Assembly: GCA_027924645.1 (NCBI GenBank)
Contig: BSBN01001484.1
Coordinates: 1,860,001 to 1,924,000, forward strand
DNA length: 64,000 nucleotides
From: Cunninghamia lanceolata
Lineage: Eukaryota; Streptophyta; Pinopsida; Cupressales; Cupressaceae
Direction of reading: 5' to 3'
Shown: in pieces, positions 46,892 to 58,479 of the stretch
Numbering within the stretch: the stretch's first letter is position 1
Layout of the letters: each line of letters opens with the position of its first letter
Notes under the pieces: generated by a model
Told to the model about the DNA's origin: nothing
Database searches by the model: none
The model's input: the letters and a program-made list of their open reading frames with translations, nothing else
Program-made: the position numbers and the translations under genes

Positions 46892-46959
46892 TCCTCAGAG
46901 TATTCCCACAAAAAAATCAAAAATCAAAAAAATACAAAAATACATAAACATTCATCCTC

Positions 46960-47025
46960 TAGTGAAAACCTGGCAAACAGGCGCCTTGGATAAGTACCAT
47001 AGTGAAAACCTGGCAAACAGGCGCT
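46960..47025 (+). repeat. Tandem pair of a 25-bp motif with 40-bp period
   Basis: AGTGAAAACCTGGCAAACAG followed by GCGC occurs at 46961 and 47001. Each copy contains a small CCTG..CAGG hairpin and lies about 70 bp after the pol stop. Confidence 0.9.
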
Positions 47026-47454
47026 ATGCGTAGAGTCAGCATCCATCGTCTATCGAGTCCTGTCCACTCCTTGTCCAGTTCGCAACCTGCTTCATCCATC
47101 CATCCGTAATAAAACCATTGACTTTGTTTGCATTTCCATCTCCCTATCTAGTATAGCTTGGAAATTTGTCAATGTCCATCATCGTCATCCCACGGCTTGA
47201 TCTGTGTCTACAGTTAACACTGTCTGATCCTAGGTCAAGTCTTTCTGTGTCTTCTTCGGCGGTCACCCCTACAGTTTCCTCTACCAGAATGGGGGCAACT
47301 CTTTCCTTAGCTTTAGTCTAGGATTGGTTCCTTGTTCGTGGTTCGCAGCGCATACTTCAATCTTGTCTCATTTCCACAGGTAACATCCTTTAACGGACAC
47401 AGAGTTCCTACGATAAGGCAGTTATCTTCTCAACACTTGTTCTACATCATCACC

Positions 47455-47885
47455 TCCCCCAGAACTACATATCATCTCTTCTCAATCTTAAGGTACCTTG
47501 ATCCCATGGATATGGGTATGTAGGCAGTCTGGAATACGAAGCACGTTTCCAGTACTCAGGTACATAAGATCACCTCTTCTCCTCTCTTTTCCCACATCAT
47601 CACACTAACCAGAACTACATATCTCTTCCCAATCTTAAGATACCTTGATCCCATGGAAATGGGTATGTAGGCAGTCTGGAATACGAAGGAAGTATCCAGT
47701 ACTCAGGTACATAAGATCCCCTCCTTTCACCTTGACCCATTCATCACTCTATCCAGAACTACATATTTATCACGTTCATCCTCCATCGTAAGTGTGCCTT
47801 GATCCCGTGGACACAGGGTATGTAGGCAGTCTGGAATACGAAGGATGTATCCAGTACTCAGGCACACACGATCCATCATTCTCCA
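47455..47885 (+). repeat. Three tandem repeats of about 150 bp
   Basis: Each has CAGAACTACATAT, then CCTTGATCCCATGGA, GGGTATGTAGGCAGTCTGGA and CCAGTACTCAGG. Copies of CCTTGATCCC lie at about 47497, 47644 and 47797 (147-153 bp apart). The DNA contains self-complementary GATCCC..GGGTAT words. Confidence 0.9.
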
Positions 47886-49101
47886 CCCGTTTCAATCCAT
47901 TAGCACTGTCACCTTTCTAGTCTTCCATTTTTCAAAATCCATTCGCCTCGACTTGACTAACTCAAGCAGCAAGCTAGCGCATACTTTCAAAGCAGTAGTC
48001 CTTAACAAACCTAAAGCAAAGAGGCCTACTTCCAGAGTCATCTACTGTCCTGCATACCGATTGCCAACATCAGCTAAGTACCGCTTAACCAAGCCCTAGA
48101 TCAACAAGCTTGTCTTCTTCGAAGTGTTCCATTGTCGAGACCAACACACGCGTCTCCTGCAACATGTGGCATTTCCTGCAAGTGAGACATTGTCTTTTTA
48201 GGTAGATAGCACCCTTTAACGGACACAGAGTTCCTACGATAAGGCTGTTATCTTTCCTATCCAATCTATCCTGAGCAACCTCTTTGGCAAGAGAAAATGT
48301 TGGCTGTATGTTTACTTTGTAAGTCAGTCAATTTGTGTTATGGTTTATCTTTTGTTCCCTATTCCCATACCTATTCAAAGCTACCTTGATTTATCTATAA
48401 TCTTGGTATGTTGCGATGCAGTACGGATTGGGGGCATAGTCATTGCTTTCTGTGTGCCGTGTTTGAGGAATGATCTTCAGTATCTTTCTTAGCATTCTAT
48501 TTATCTTGTGTGTGTTAGGACCTAGCATCTTACATATTAATAATTCTTCTTGCATTTACATGTATGGAAGTTTATTTTATGTTCAAGACTATGGCTTATT
48601 CACATGTTCCAACAAGGTTATATTATGTCTAAAGGATCTGGGTTCAAACCGTTTGCTTGCAGAGTCAACGTCCACGCACTCGGGTATTACAGCACCTTGG
48701 TCTTTTATACCTTGGTGGCAAACTATCCACGTGCTATATCAAAAATAAGGATTGCTCTTTATAAACAAATGTGAAGCCATTGCAACAAGCTCATCCATCT
48801 ACCCATCCATTCATCCATGGCCTTATATAGTTTTCCAGCAAGGATCGATCAACAGTCTTTCTCTTATGTTCTCTCCTATCTCCTTTCTTCTATCTATCAT
48901 CAACCCAACCTCGCCTATCTCCAACAAATCTTCTAGTCGAGTGTCAACACAGTTCTTCTGTCGCTTCCCTATCTTTCCTCTCGAGGGGGCACCCCACGCC
49001 AGCTACGCTGGGGCAACTCGATACACTGGGGCATCAAAAAAATTGTATCACATCTTCAACAATCATTTTCTTTGACGCAACGCTACATGCTGCATTGCAT
49101 C

Positions 49102-49115
49102 AAAGAGGGGCAAAA
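49102..49115 (+). other. Polypurine tract of element 1
   Basis: AAAGAGGGGCAAAA lies directly before the TGTAGACACC start of the 3' LTR. Confidence 0.88.
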
Positions 49116-50336
49116 TGTAGACACCCTAAAATGACCAACTTGTCATGCTACTTGCATTTCATAATCTGTCTAATCACCTGCATTCCAATGTTAATTAAAT
49201 AATCTAATTATTTAATTAATTATCATCATATTCTTCTAAATCTCCTAAATTCAACATTAATTAAATAAATCCTTATTATTTAATTAATTAAATTAAATTC
49301 CTCTATATTCTTCCACAATTAAATAATTTTAATTATTTAATTAAATCATTGTCACCTTCCAAAATTCACATCTACATTAATTAAATATATCTAATTATTT
49401 AATTAATTCAACAAATTCCCTCTTATCTAAAATTAAATAATTCTTAAATTATTTAATTAAATCAAATTGTTCTTCCAAAATCATGCACAACAATTAAATA
49501 AATTTATTTATTTAATTTGTTTTTAAATCTTCTAAATTAAATAATTCTAATTATTTAATTATTTCTTCCAAAATATCTTCTCTAAATTTAAATAAATCAA
49601 TTATTTATTTAAATTGCTTTTTCTTCTAATTTGAGTTATCTCTAAAATAACTCAAGCTTTTTTGCTCATCAATTAAATATTTCTATATTTAATAAAGCAA
49701 AATATCTTCTTTTCTCATGCAAATCTCTTCTTCTTGTTTTAAATCACTTAACTGATTGCTTTATTCTTTTAATTGATTTATTTCTTCAGTTAACTCATTC
49801 TTCTATTCTTGATAACTCCTCTCATGCAAAAGAAAGCAAGATACATGTCTTCTTCTCATTCGTTGCACATTCCTCAACTTATCTCCTCCGTTGATTCTTC
49901 TGAATTATCTGGACCATTGATCGATCTTTGATGAAATCTATATAAACCCCCCTCATCTCCTTCATTATCTCTCTCTTCGATCGTATTCTCAGGCATACTT
50001 GACAGAGCTTTGAGCATACACAACGCGTTGATTGAGCACTATAACGATCTTTTAACATTGATCTTGGCACAACTTTACGATCTCTTAACATTGATCTTGG
50101 CACAACTTCACGATCTTTTGACATTGATCTCTTGAGCACACTACTTGCTTGTTGCAGCTATGGTTTCGCAACTTCATTGAGCAATCCACATTCAATCCAA
50201 AGGAAACAACACAAATTTCGGTAAAAGTCTTTATTGCATTGATTATTTGTCATGGCTTTTATTTAAATTCATTTTCTTTATGTTATTGGGTTCTTTGGTT
50301 TTATTTAGTTTAGAATAGATCGATTTTCCATATACA
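49116..50336 (+). mobile_element. 3' LTR of element 1 (1221 bp)
   Basis: Same length as the 5' LTR with five transitions between them. It is followed by TAGT, matching the TAGT before the 5' LTR. Confidence 0.97.
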
Positions 50337-50695
50337 TAGTAGTACACTCAATATAGCGTGTCATCACAGAGACCCCAACCCCTAAATACTGGCAGCGTTC
50401 CCTAATATCACCCACCACTAGGTCATCATGGCATCCCACAACATCAACAGCATATACCACCCTAGCATATGCCACATCAGAATGTGCACTCTCATCAACC
50501 CATCCAACAAAATGCTTACCATCAGGCTCCATATGGATATCAGTATTACCCCAATCCACCACCTATGAATATGCCTCCACAAAATCTCATGAGTGTATGT
50601 AGACAATTTGATTTAACAGGATATCAATTATATCCATACCCTATAGATAACAGCTGGAGAAATATGGTCCCCAAATTCCCTGAGAATAATGGAAT
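50337..50695 (+). pseudogene. Element 3 gag, middle piece
   Basis: In the same frame as the piece before element 1, it reads a Pro/His/Gln/Tyr-rich linker (HQNVHSHQPIQQNAYHQAP, YYPNPPPMNMPPQ) and ends in WRNMVPKFPENNG, the start of a capsid region. It is cut at 50695 by element 2 and continues at 62903. TAG and TAA stops interrupt the first part. Confidence 0.8.
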
Positions 50696-53620
50696 TGTTG
50701 ACCTATTTTCCTCTGCCCAGAGTTAAATAGTTCACCTTGCATTTTCCTTGAAACTCCTTTAGGAAATCCCCCCAAAAGGCTTGAATCTTTCAAATACTCA
50801 TGATGTGCCTTGCAAAAAATCCCAAAAATCTCACCTTGAGAATCTTTGCAGAAAACCCAGAAAAACCCAAAAATCTGTTCTCTTCAAATGCTTTCCATCG
50901 CAGATAAATCTCAATTTTATACTTAGTATTTGTATATGCATTTTTGAATGTATGTTTGCATGTACATTCGCCATTGTATGTTTGCAATATACAAAGGAAA
51001 AGACATACAAGGCCGAAGATACAAAGGAATGTGGGGTCCACTTTAATACATATTATTGTATATTGGGCGGTTGTATTTTACATACAATCAACAATATACA
51101 AAGGAAAGCATACCAGGGCGACATACATCGCCGATATACACATGCAACATGCAAAGGAAAAGATGCAAGCAAAAGATACAAGGGCAATATACAAAGGAGA
51201 ATGTATATCGGCAAATATGGAAGGGTCAATGTGCAAAGGGTGAGTGTATATCGGGTTGTATGTTCGCATATACAAGGCCGACATACAAGCCCAACATACA
51301 AGACCGAAGATGCAAAGAAAGGATGCAAGGAAAATGAACATTGGCGATACACATTAGTCGTTGTATGTTCACAGATACAAAGAAAACATACAAAGTAAAT
51401 ATACAAAGACAAATGTGCATCAGGTCAGAGGCAACATACAAAAGGTGGGGGCCACCAAATGTATGTATATGTGATTGTATCTTTGTACATACAATCGCAT
51501 ATACAAAGCGAATATGCATTCCCGAGATACAAAGCCCAGAATTGAAAGGAGCATACATTATGTTTGATAAATGCAAAGGTCGGATTGTATGTATGCATGT
51601 GCAGCTTGTATATTGGCATTGTATGTGCCAATATACAAAGGGATACATACAAGCCAGACCCGACTGCGGAATTAGGCATGGCAAATAATCATTTGGAGTC
51701 CACGGCTTGTATATTGGCATTGTATGTGCCGATATACAAAGGAACAGATACAAAGCCTGGGGCCCACTGAGTGCACATACAAAAGAAAAGGTACAAGTTC
51801 AAATGCATGTTTGTACACAACGTTTGTATGCATGTTTTCCTTTGTATATTTGGCGTTGTATGTTCAAACATACAAAGGGTCATGTATATGCGATATACAA
51901 AGGTTACATGCATATAACGAAGTAAAGTATTTGCAATGTATAAGGGCTCAAATTGCATGTTTTGCTTGTATATTTCACATTGTATATGCGATATACAAGG
52001 CAAAGATACAAAGGCAATATGCAAGCCGGACCCGACCCAGAAGTCAATTTTGACAAAATACAAAGGTTCAGGTCTGTGGCTTGTATATTTTGTGTTGCAT
52101 ATTATGACATTCAAACGAGACATACAAAGGAGAAAGATACAAGGCAGATCCAACTGAAGAATCAAAGATGGTGGATGACCTTTTCAAGTCCACGCATTGT
52201 ATGTATATTTGCGATTGTATGTTTACATATGCAATCCGATATACAAAGAGTCAGATATGCAAGGGAATTTTGGCGAGACATTGCACATCGGCGGCTCTGT
52301 TTTAGATCATTCCGACCGCCAATAGGAAGATGCAATTTTTCAGCGATGGGCCCCAAACTTCATTTCAGCGACCAATCAAGTGATGACACATGGCAGGGGC
52401 GATGCAAAGGTCATTTCAAAAGACAAAGCCCACGCTTGTATGTTGGCATATACAAAGTGATTTGAATATGCAAAAGGCAAAAAAGGGGAGATTGTATGAA
52501 TGCATAAGGTGAACCTAAGAATGCAGTGGCCGTTGTATATACAATGGTGTAATATAGCAATATACAAGCACATATGCAAAGCGATATATACAGACAGTTG
52601 ACCGAAACTTTGACCGCCTGTATCTCCTCCATCCTGGTGAATTTCTACATGCTGCAAGAAGCAAAAATGCTTGTTTTTGCCTCCTCTTTCATTTGGCAAG
52701 TTTTTGATCAGGATATTCTCACTTTCAATTTTGGATCTAGATTTGCATGTTTTGACGATTGGACATTTCAGTGACCATTTTTGGGTAGGATACAGTTATT
52801 TGTTGCATTCATTGTTGCAGGAGGATGTTCAGTAGCTCACATTAATGACCAGAAATATCTCTCCACCGCTTTGTTTCAGATATTTCAGATATTCATTGTG
52901 GAAGATAGACGATGGAGCTACTCGCATTCATTGCCCAAAATATCTTCCATCTACCCCAGTTCCAGATCTTCTGCACCATAACTTCTTGTAGGTGAACAGT
53001 CATTCAAGGGCAGATGTTTTCCTGATACAGCTCTTTGACTGAATTTTGGTAGCCGACTTAGGTCTGATTGTATGATATATATACATTGGATGAGATGTAA
53101 TAAAGGTTGGAGATTTTTTAGCTTTCAGGATTTTCTATTTCCAAACTGAGCCTTTCTAATACTGTAACTATGCCTTCCTATTGAATATATGCAAGTTATC
53201 TTACCTCTTTTACTGAGTTTTAGTTTAGTGTAAATCTGCATGTGACTGTCTGTGAACATCTTTGTTCCTCTCAATCATATTGCTTCTTACCTCTGCTAGA
53301 ATCATCTAATCTGTGTATATCTACTTGCTATATCTGGTTGTGTTGTTCATTTTCTTAGTTCTTTGAAGGTTTCTTTAATCAGTCTGGTGCATCACCCTTA
53401 CTTTCAATTTTTCTAGTTTCACCTTTTATTTTTAAAATCTTTTCCTTCTCCCCTTTTCCTCTGAGGATTCAGTAGTTTTAGGTGATAACCAATCAAGGAA
53501 GTTGGCCTTCTCTAGAGGTCTGATTTCTTTAAGCAAGGTCCCACACTTCGAGATCATTCCCATTATGTCATTGGAATGCTTGTAATCTCTCCAAGCAGGG
53601 TGCAATTTCATGTGACAACA
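50696..53620 (+). mobile_element. 5' LTR of element 2 (2925 bp)
   Basis: TGTTGACC to GACAACA. The region 50930-52570 is packed with TACAAA/TTGTAT words and small hairpins. A TATA-like word lies near 52585, and a CCAATCAAGTGATGACACATGG block about 210 bp before it. Confidence 0.93.
50930..52570. repeat. TTGTAT/ATACAA hairpin-rich region of LTR
   Basis: ATACAAAGG and TTGTATAT words recur every 15-40 bp. Many pair as hairpins, for example TTGTATATTGGCA (51606-51618) with TGCCAATATACAA (51626-51638), and again near 51707-51740. Frames across it are not coding. Confidence 0.88.
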
Positions 53621-53625
53621 GTTTC

Positions 53626-53640
53626 TGGCATGCCTAGTGG
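53626..53640 (+). other. Decayed primer binding site of element 2
   Basis: TGGCATGCCTAGTGG starts five bases after the LTR end and looks like the element 1 site with C to T and G to A changes. Confidence 0.6.
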
Positions 53641-53959
53641 ACACTGCTACAATCATATTGCTGGTTTTGATGTGCAGCAAGTGATTATCAGTCTTTAAGA
53701 GGCAATTTTATGCATATATGGCGACTCATACTGAGAAAGGACAAGCAGACCAGTGCTGCTGTTATATTTTATGAGAAACATTCAAAATTAGAGTTCAAGC
53801 TCATTTGATTATTTGCAGTTGTCTCCACCTAGAAGATAGGGGAGAGCTATAGTAAGGAATCCAGTTTCTAAAATAGCACAGTCAACTCCTCCAAGTTTCA
53901 GATCTATAACACCTGTAGTCCCTGTAACAACTCAAGCAAACCTACCTCTAGCCGTCCCA

Positions 53960-55440
53960 ATGGCAAGAAATTAGCCATTTGTGGCTTTTGATGGGGGCAG
54001 CCCATTAAATTTGACAGTGCATGATGTTATACCCATGGTAGCTTTGAAGAGTCTGCCCTATTTCACAGGGGAGAGTCAAACTACCCCAATTGAGCACATT
54101 AGAGATGTACCTTCTTTATGTGGAATTCATCATGTCACCTAGGAAAATGTAGCCATCAGGCTGTTGGCTGCCTCTTTTAAAGGAAAGGCATTACAATGGT
54201 TCAGGAGTTTACCAGTACAGACCATAGGAACCTGGGATGATCTGGGTAATAAATTAAACAAGCAATTTCAAGATAAATCAGATAACTTATCATTGGTTGA
54301 ACAGATGGCTACAATAAAGAGATCTCCCCAGGAGCAAATGATGGATTTCAACTTTAGATTCCAGAAGACATGGGATAGAATTCCTGCCATGGTAAGGCCT
54401 CTAGCTAAATATGCTTTTCTGTATTTTTTGAAAGCCCTAAATAGTGATATTTCAGTAATTATTCAATCATTGGGAGGTACAAGCCTACCTGATGCTTATG
54501 AAATAGCTATCAGAGCATAAAATAGCTTGATTCAGGCTGGGAAAATAGCACCTAGACCACCAGTGCCCATCTTTCCTAAGATTCAGGCTTCAATGCCTTT
54601 GCCAATCCCATATTTTGCCCCTTTACCTACTGTAGTAGCATTGCCAAATACTGCCAATTCTAAACCTGTTGTTCCTAGCTCATCTCAAGAGTTAAAAGAG
54701 ATCAAAAATAGCCAACAAAAAATAGAGAACATCCTGCAATTTTTTGGGAATGAGCTAGTAAACATCAAAAAGCAGCAGTCCCAAAACAGGCAGCCTTATC
54801 AGCCACAACCTCAAGGGCAAAATCAGCCTTATCAAGGGCAAAACCATATCAAGCCAATAAGCCACCTTATCAAGGCAATTACCAAGGTACCAGGCATTTG
54901 TCAACCAGAGGCCTTTCCAACCTTATAATCTAGCACCCATTAATGCAGTTAGGGACCTTGTCCCTATTCAGAATAACCTTGTAGCTGAATATGAATGGTG
55001 TTATCCATACAATCAGCCACACAGTCAGGCAGATTGTTCAAATGGAGTGATAAATCAGGCTCTAATGGTGCAAAATGTTGCAGCTTCACAGCCAAACACA
55101 CCAAATGATGGGGTTGCACAATAGTAGGAGCAACCTCAGAATGATTCTACCTTCATAAATTGGTAGGAAGGTGAATTATGTGGTGTAAATAGAGATGGTA
55201 CCCCAGTTGCAGCAAATACAAGAGCTAAAAAGAGGGGTTATGAGGTAGATCAAGTAGCAAACAAAGGAAAAGGACCTGCTGATACTTCTACATCCCGTAT
55301 TCCACATATTTTGCAAAGAAATACTTCAGCAACAGCCAGGGAACTACCTCATTTGCAAGTTGATAGTACCACTACAAAATCATATCAGAAGGTACATGTC
55401 ACTCCACCTTTCAATATCATTGAAAATATGAAGAAGATGA
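53960..55440 (+). pseudogene. Element 2 Gag (broken)
   Basis: After a Pro/Thr-rich leader the capsid region reads HDVIPMVALKSLPYFTGE, RLLAASFKGKALQWFRSLP, WDDLGNKLNKQF and MMDFNFRFQKTWDRIPAMV (54060-54400), a clear Retrotrans_gag pattern. A Gln/Pro/Tyr-rich linker follows (54760-54900), where the frame changes. Then comes a Cys/His segment YEWCYPYNQPHSQADC near 54990-55040, which looks like C-x2-C-x3-H-x4-C with the second Cys changed to Tyr. TAG and TAA stops lie at about 54140, 54518, 55122 and 55165. Element 3 gag has the intact version of this knuckle. Confidence 0.82.
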
Positions 55441-55599
55441 ATGTGACAATGTCTATGTGAGATTCCTTAGCAATCCCAAGTCAAAAGGACATGTTGCAGT
55501 CTACCTTATTTGATTTAAAAGTGTCCAATGACACAACTGTTGACCCAACTAGGGTTGTCCTTACCAATTCACCCCAAGACAACAGCAAACAACCAAACA

Positions 55600-56250
55600 A
55601 AAGTGCTAAACCACTCCCATTTATGTGTCATTAATAATTGGAGACAAGTTAGTACATAACTGCATGGTATATAGTGGTGCAAGTAGTTATGTGATGCCAA
55701 AGTAGATTGCAAATCAATTAGGGTTGAAATACCAGCCCCTTGAGAAGGGTGTACTCCAGCTAGATGGCACAGCTGTTAATATTGTTGGTGTGATAAAAGA
55801 CCTAGGTCTCACCTTGCACACTTGCCCAAATGTTTCCATTTCCCAAGAGGTTTTCATCATAGATTTGCCTCCCTATTTTGCCATGTGTTTATCAAGAGAG
55901 TTCACAGCCAAAATAGGAGGATATTTATCCTCGGACTGGTCCCACATGTTTTTCAAGACCAGATATGGCACAAAGGTGACCCTAAAATCTGAATTGCTTT
56001 CAAATCATCACATAGAGCCTTATGTTCCAAGTGTTATTAATGCAAATTGCATTATTTCTAATGATCCTAAGCTTATTGCTGCTCAAGAGCTACAAGTTGA
56101 AAGTATACCAGAGGTGTTGTTAAAGGAGTGGGCCTCAGAAAATATTGTTGATGATCCTGAGGGACACATCCAAGAAACTGGTATGGGGGTTTACATACTG
56201 CATGAGCCTGAAATAGCAATTCCGAGCCTTGTAAAGGATGCAGAACAACA
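55600..56250 (+). pseudogene. Element 2 protease (catalytic Asp lost)
   Basis: The motif reads MVYSGASSYVMP, where the family has Asp before SGAS. The Tyr codon at 55670-55672 therefore removes the catalytic residue. The rest of the fold follows: GVLQLDGTAVNIVGVIKDLG, VFIIDLPPYFAMCLSREFTA and GGYLSSDWSHM. A TAG lies at about 55703. It would normally process Gag-Pol. An acidic linker leads on to the RNase H. Confidence 0.85.
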
Positions 56251-56257
56251 AATAGAG

Positions 56258-56686
56258 CAGCAAGAAGTATCGAAAATGTACTTTGATGGATCTAGGAACA
56301 GGAATGGATCTGGTGGTGGTGTAATGCTTGCGTCTCCACAAGGTGAAAGATATTATTCTACTTTCCGTTTTGCTTTTTCATGCACAAATAACACTGCTGA
56401 GTATGAGGGATTGATCCAAGGTTTGCAATGGGCAAGAAAGAGGAAAATTGGTTGTTTGCATGTGTATGGTGATAGTGAACTCATTGTGAATCAGGTGAGA
56501 GGACTACACATTACAAAGAATGATGTTTTGAAATGTTATAAACATAGGGTATGGGATATGGTTCAAGAGTTTGATGCTGTCAATCTGATCTCTATTCCAA
56601 GAAGTCAGAACTATCATGCAGATAGGTTAGCTGCAATTGGGGCCCATTTTGACATCCCCAATGATATTCAAAGAGAAAAGGTGTAG
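56258..56686 (+). pseudogene. Element 2 archaeal-type RNase H, placed before RT
   Basis: In the frame 55724-56686 the four catalytic acids are present: Asp 188 (MYFDGSRNRNGSGGGV), Glu 226 (NNTAEYEGLI), Asp 250 (VYGDSELIV) and Asp 300 (NYHADRLAAI). This is the same fold as the aRNH of element 1 but lies between protease and RT. A TAG ends the frame at 56684. The next frame continues PHVKIVDRPSIPNN and WQVFESDEQIMCFL, a linker before RT. Confidence 0.9.
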
Positions 56687-56689
56687 CCT

Positions 56690-57660
56690 CATGTGAAAAT
56701 AGTTGATAGGCCCTCTATCCCTAACAATAATATTCATTGGCAGGTTTTTGAGAGTGATGAGCAGATCATGTGTTTCCTGTTAGAGGAGGATGAGTTTTCT
56801 ATGATGAATCAAGATAAACTCAAGCAACAATATGAGGATGGTCAAATTGTTCAATTGAGAACAAACAAGCTGCCCAAGGGATTGGTAACCTTGGAATCTA
56901 TTTTTAGTACTGATGATCAGCTAAAAAGGAATAAATCTAGCATGCAAGTCAAAGAGGAACATTACGAGGAGCTAGAAATTTTTAAGGGTAATCTTCTTAA
57001 AATTGGTAAAATTTATTCGCCTGAGGATAAGAGAGCTTTTGTTGCTCTTTGTCAAGAGTTTGAAGATGTGTTTGCTTGGGATTATTCAGACTTAAAAGGG
57101 TTTGACCCTCATATTGCCCAGCATACTATAGAGTTAGAACCAGGTACAAAACCTGTGAGGCAGAAGCAAAGACCTCTAAATCCAAAGCTTGAGCCCCTGA
57201 TGATTAAAGAGTTAACCAAGTTGATCGAGGGAAAGATCATTTTCCTGATCAAGCATACTTCTTAGGTCTCCAACCTTGTCCCTGTGAGAAAAAAGAATGG
57301 GGAGGTTAGGCTGTGTGTTGACTTCAGAGACCTCAATAGAGCCTCCCTAAAAGACCACTACCCGCTGCCCTCAATGGAGCAAATTCTACAAGTAGTGGCT
57401 GGTTCTGAAAGATTCTCATTGCTTGACAGATATTCTGGTTATAATCAAGTATTAGTCAAGGAGGAAGATCAATATAAAACTGCTTTCACCACCAAATGGG
57501 GCACCATGGCCTATAAAAGGATGCCTTTTGGTCTCTCAAATGCTGGCTCTACTTTTCAAAGAGCTATGGATATGGCTTTTAAAGGTTTGTTGTATAAATT
57601 GGTGCTGGTGTACCTTGATGACGTAACATTTTTTTTCCAAGAATGCATCTAAACATTTAT
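56690..57660 (+). pseudogene. Element 2 linker and reverse transcriptase (broken)
   Basis: The linker (56693-57050) leads to RT motifs FAWDYSDLKGFDPHIAQHTI, ELEPGTKPVRQKQRPLNP, SNLVPVRKKNGEVRLCVDFR, LLDRYSGYNQVLV (catalytic Asp at 57425), RMPFGLSNAGSTFQRAMDMA and LVYLDDVTFF (YLDD at 57611-57622). A TAG lies at 57263-57265, where Trp is usual in the family. An 8-T run at 57629-57636 shifts the frame, and the thumb continues from 57640 in another frame. Confidence 0.92.
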
Positions 57661-58400
57661 CCCACTTGAGGCGGGTATTTGAGAGAAGCAAAGAGTTTGG
57701 GATATCTCTCAATCCCAAGAAATGCATTTTCGATGTGCATGAAGGCAAGCTATTAGGGCACGTTGTGTCGAGGGAGGGCATTACCATTGATGCAGAAAGA
57801 GTAAGGGCTATTTTAGAGTTGCATGTACCCAATCACAAGAAGGGACTGCAAAGTTTTATTGGTAGAATTAATTTTCTACGAAGATTTATACCCAACATTG
57901 CAAATCTATTGAAGCCTTTGACGTCTATGTTGAAGAAGAGTATAGTTTTTAGTTGGACAAAAGAGGCTAAACTCAGCTTTGAGTCCATAAAGGAGGCATT
58001 ATCGGCTGCACCAACTCTGGTAAATCCTAATTTCTCCAAATATTTTATCTTGTATGCTTATGGTGGTCTAGATACAATCTCTGTGATTCTGGTACAGTAG
58101 CAGGGTGGCGGCTTTGAGCAACCAATTGCTTTCTTTAGTCAAGGACTGGGAGACTATGAGCAGAGGTATAGCTTCATTGAAAAGCATGTCCTTGCAGTGG
58201 TAAGGAGTCTCAAGAAGTTTAGGCATCTTATTTCTAATAATAAGATACATTTGATGGTTGCTCACCCTAGCGTGAAAGAATTCATGTTAGGTAAGGATGT
58301 GAATGAGAAAAGGGCTGGTTGGATTACCAAGGTCATGGAATATGACATGGATATCAAGATAACCAAGCTTGTCAGAGGCAAAGGACTCAGTGAACAACTT
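57660..58400 (+). pseudogene. Element 2 RT thumb and degenerate RNase H
   Basis: RVFERSKEFGISLNPKKCIF and GHVVSREGITIDAERV are the RT end, and LQSFIGRINFLRRFIPN the connection. The RNase H-like part has ILYAYGGLDTISVILV where TDAS is usual and VAHPSVKEFML where TDH is usual, so catalytic acids are missing. A TAG lies at 58098. As in element 1, the active RNase H would be the archaeal-type copy. Confidence 0.88.
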
Positions 58401-58479
58401 GCTACCAGTTCTGAGAATGAAATAGAAAAAGAAGAAGAGATGCTTCTGACCATTGAAGAGAAGCATCAGAATGATACAG

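Larger units (their letters stand above)
46892..49101 (+). other. 3' untranslated part of element 1, repeat-rich
   Basis: About 2.2 kb with no protein motif. It holds the AGTGAAAACC pair, three 150-bp repeats, and a 40-bp direct repeat (47388-47427 and 48212-48251, with one mismatch) around TTAACGGACACAGAGTTCC. Confidence 0.85.
35416..50336 (+). mobile_element. Element 1: Tat-type Ty3/gypsy retrotransposon, nearly intact (14.9 kb)
   Basis: LTRs of exactly 1221 bp each (35416-36636, 49116-50336) differ at five positions, all transitions, by hand comparison. PBS and PPT are in place. The order is gag, protease, G-patch, RT, degenerate RNase H, archaeal-type RNase H, integrase, then a long repeat-rich 3' untranslated part. 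The second RNase H after the first is the hallmark of the Tat lineage. Defects are few: a frameshift near 39650, a TAG at 40942 and a frameshift near 46680. It sits in element 3 gag, with TAGT on both sides as a 4-bp target duplication that keeps the host frame. Confidence 0.93.

Noticed and set aside
48470..49075. Plus-strand frames of 74 to 107 residues after element 1 pol
   Set aside because: They lie in the untranslated 3' part, overlap each other in different frames and match no retroviral domain.
50781..52465. Frames of 100 to 205 residues in the element 2 LTR, rich in YKG and HIQ
   Set aside because: They arise from the ATACAAAGG word pattern, appear in all frames and are not conserved in the other LTR.
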